Source: Umbelopsis ramanniana AG | Taxonomy: Eukaryota; Mucoromycota; Umbelopsidomycetes; Umbelopsidales; Umbelopsidaceae | Length of the DNA: 64,000 nucleotides | Reading direction: 5' to 3' | Assembly: GCF_025399195.1 (NCBI RefSeq) | Contig: NW_026252109.1 | Location: 246,002 to 310,001 of the forward strand | Shown: positions 61,751 to 64,000 of the stretch, in pieces | Position numbering within the stretch: the first letter of the stretch is position 1 | Layout of the letters: each line of letters begins with the position of its first letter | Program-made: the position numbers and the translations under genes | Notes under the pieces: generated by a model | What the model saw: the letters and a program-made list of their open reading frames with translations, nothing else | What the model was told of the DNA's origin: nothing | Database searches by the model: none

Positions 61751-63829
61751 CTCTGAAGCCACCATCTTTGAGACCGTTAAGGCGAGATTTACGTGGCGCG
61801 TTTGCGTCAACGACCCCGATGGGGGGTTTAGTAAGTCCAATTTCTTTGCCTTTTGATATAATCGTGATTGTGGTTCTTTTATGAATAGAAGCGCTAACAT
61901 CGTTTCCCTTAAACGCCTCAGATTTCCGGCTCATCTTCGATCTTGATAATATTGTGGACATTCAGATGAAAGAGGCTGGTCGTCTTTCATCTCATGGAGG
62001 TATAATGTTGAAGGGGAGGTCCTTCTCCATCTTTGCTTTCCGACGCTATCTCGTCGGAGTCAGCTCAAGCAATCGTATATCATTGAATTTTTGTGTTGAT
62101 TACATGATCATTCATAACCAATTATATGCCTTTTTTTTTCTTAATCAAAGGTCCTTTCTGGCCATTCTTTGAGCCTCCAGGGCCGCCTTATGAAGCTGGT
62201 GAAAATTCATATGTAAGTTCTTTCAACATGCTTGACCCTTATACCTGCTATATGAGACATGCTGGGTGGTAAAGGCAATTTCGGTCACAGCATCCTATTT
62301 TACGACCAAGAATAACATTCATCTATAATAAAGGCTTCAAGTAACTTAGGACAGACTATGATTTGTTCTTGTGCATTTCCGGGGTTGATAAGGCGGACTC
62401 CACCCAAGAACGACAATCAATCAATTTTAAATACGAGAATATGAATGTTAGAAGAGTTTTACGAAAGTTACAAAAAGAATGGAGTATTTTTAATAATGTT
62501 TCGCCATGTGCCCATTACAGGTACACCTTGCATCCAAACGCTTTTCATGAATGATTTTTTTGATCTTCGAAAAGGATGTTCAGAGCTACGGCTGTGCACA
62601 CAAGCTGCAATAAACTTTTCAAAGAGAGTCAGAAATGCTTTGGTCATCGTACTACAGTTGTTTTTGGAGAAGGAACAGCGACAACAGCTCCGTTACCCCA
62701 TTACGACTAACACGCAGCGATCATCATCCGCAAACTAATAAGCGAAGGGATGTTTTCATTGGTACGTTGCAAGAATGAAATGCTTCGTTTTAGCTATTTT
62801 TTTTTCCAGCCACATCTCCATTCCATCTCGAATGGACATTTGAAATGCCAAGATAGATTCTAGAGACCCTAACCTTTAAGACTGTAAAATTATTTCTCCC
62901 GCAGGTACTGTCGTTGACATTCAAGCAGCTTTTAACATGTGCCATTTCATTTCCCTAGTATCTGGAAAGAATTTGTACCAGATTCAAGAGGCAATAGTAG
63001 GGATATTCTACAGCGTTCAAATACTGTCAGAGCACCTATAACGCCATAATTCATAAGTATTATGATGTTTGCACGTCATCTTCGAAGGAACTATAGACAC
63101 TAAGTATTTGTAAAAAAAAACTTAAGCAAAGGCGACGGTAAGGAGAATCAATTTGATTAGGAAGACACCTCTACAATGATGCTGTTGATCACCCTGATTT
63201 GATGCAATTGGCCAAGGAAGTGCAAGTACCTCATCGAGCTATTATAGGTAGGTAATTCACTGTAAGAACGTTATATGAGTAATCAACAATCGTGTGTAGA
63301 ATGTAGGATACAAATTAAAAATTTTAATCTCTTGAGGAGATGGTGTAACTGTAAAGGTGGCAATGAGACATAATTGCAAGTCAATTGGCCTACCCTTCTG
63401 TGAGTAGACTTCCTCTTGCTACTACTAGGAAACACGGACCATAATATCTCCTAGTTATCGACAGCTATCAGGAAGAAGTATGTAGTCACTCTGGGCGGTA
63501 AATTAAAATACTGTGACTGAAAACGTACTCTCTTCACCCGGTGTACCTCATGCAAGTCCATAATGAAAGACTTTCTGTAAAGTCTGAACCGCCTGTCCTT
63601 ACGGCTGCAAGCAAAGACGGCCACAGCATTACTCATTTTTTAGGGCTTTTTATTACTGCATTCATGAACTATAGAGGTTTAGAAGTGATTGACTTTATAT
63701 TAGAATAATGCTATTGTAATAGTTTATTACTTAAAAGATGTAAAGAAGTGGGTTTCGACCATGCCAAAGGTCTCATCAGATGGCTTTAGGCTGCCATGAC
63801 CCCTTTGTTGATGACTTTCACTCCCATAA

Positions 63830-63960
63830 CATTGCTAAGCAATGCTACAGAAGTGATCTAGACTCCTAAGCATGCTGGCCAAGCAAACTATCATTGGAGT
63901 GTAGACTCTTGATCTAGGAGTCCTTCTCAGTGCTGGCTAAGCAACTTCATTGAAGGATCC
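63830..63960. repeat. Cluster of short inverted and direct repeats
   Basis: CATTGCT-A-AGCAATG at 63830-63844 is a near-perfect palindrome. GCTGGCCAAGCAA (about 63878) and GCTGGCTAAGCAA (about 63932) are direct copies, each next to a CTAGACTCCT or CTAGGAGTCC-type segment in opposite orientation. This could be an end of a mobile element cut by the window. Confidence 0.5.
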
Positions 63961-64000
63961 TTACGGTATAGATCATGAGAAGCCATTTGACTTGCTCTTG

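Larger units (their letters stand above)
60559..64000. other. Gene-poor, repeat-rich terminal stretch
   Basis: About 3.4 kb without a convincing exon structure. It contains a direct duplication (61617-61750), short open frames with no family pattern (e.g. around 62445-62738) and inverted/direct short repeats near the right edge. It probably consists of decayed mobile-element sequence. Confidence 0.45.

Noticed and set aside
62445..62738. 97-aa frame in the terminal region
   Set aside because: No domain pattern is recognised and other frames are equally open nearby. It is more likely decayed repeat sequence than a gene.

Overview
The window looks like nuclear DNA of an early-diverging fungus, most likely Mucoromycota (Mucorales-like). 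The evidence is about two dozen closely packed, intron-rich protein genes. Introns are mostly 50-90 nt, GT-AG, with CTAAC/CTGAC-type branch sites. The gene mix combines standard fungal genes (Zds, App1, Gem1, FLILHELTA/Mrx15) with genes missing from most Dikarya: a ferritin with a full ferroxidase centre, a copine, and the U11/U12 snRNP 20K protein. Exon coordinates were worked out by hand from splice signals, reading frame and remembered family patterns. No alignment was run.

Layout. 1-14 kb: tail of a membrane protein; DUF3844/Vps3844 ER protein (-); Tcp11-family protein (-); proline-rich membrane protein (-); TBC Rab-GAP (+); ZMAT5/U11-U12 20K (+); Asteroid-type nuclease (-). 14-22 kb: serine incorporator (+), PAK-like kinase (+), Ppn1/acid-sphingomyelinase-like phosphoesterase (-), alpha/beta hydrolase (-). 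22-36 kb: ribosomal protein L5 (+), MFS sugar transporter (+), PhoD-like protein (+), PAS-kinase-type kinase (+), intronless MDR oxidoreductase (+), Mia40 (+). 37-48 kb, all minus strand: small Ser-rich ORF, Cys/Met-metabolism PLP enzyme, App1 phosphatidate phosphatase, ferritin, copine, O-fucosyltransferase-like protein. 48-59 kb: Zds (-), Mrx15 (-), Gem1/Miro (+), DNA ligase I (-), EMC10 (+). 59-64 kb: a gene-poor, repeat-rich end with the remains of a DIRS-like tyrosine-recombinase retrotransposon.

How the genes relate. They are mainly housekeeping genes and not one pathway. Several share compact divergent promoters: ASTE1/SERINC, MRX15/GEM1 (128 bp, both mitochondrial) and LIG1/EMC10 (151 bp). 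Membrane and mitochondrial functions recur (Gem1, Mrx15, Mia40, EMC10, Vps3844, serine incorporator, App1, copine). I found no convincing new multi-gene system. The most unusual items are the DIRS-like relic, a non-RD PAK-like kinase, a GC-AG intron, an ATG-only first coding exon in RPL5, and a 186-nt stop-free intron in the copine.
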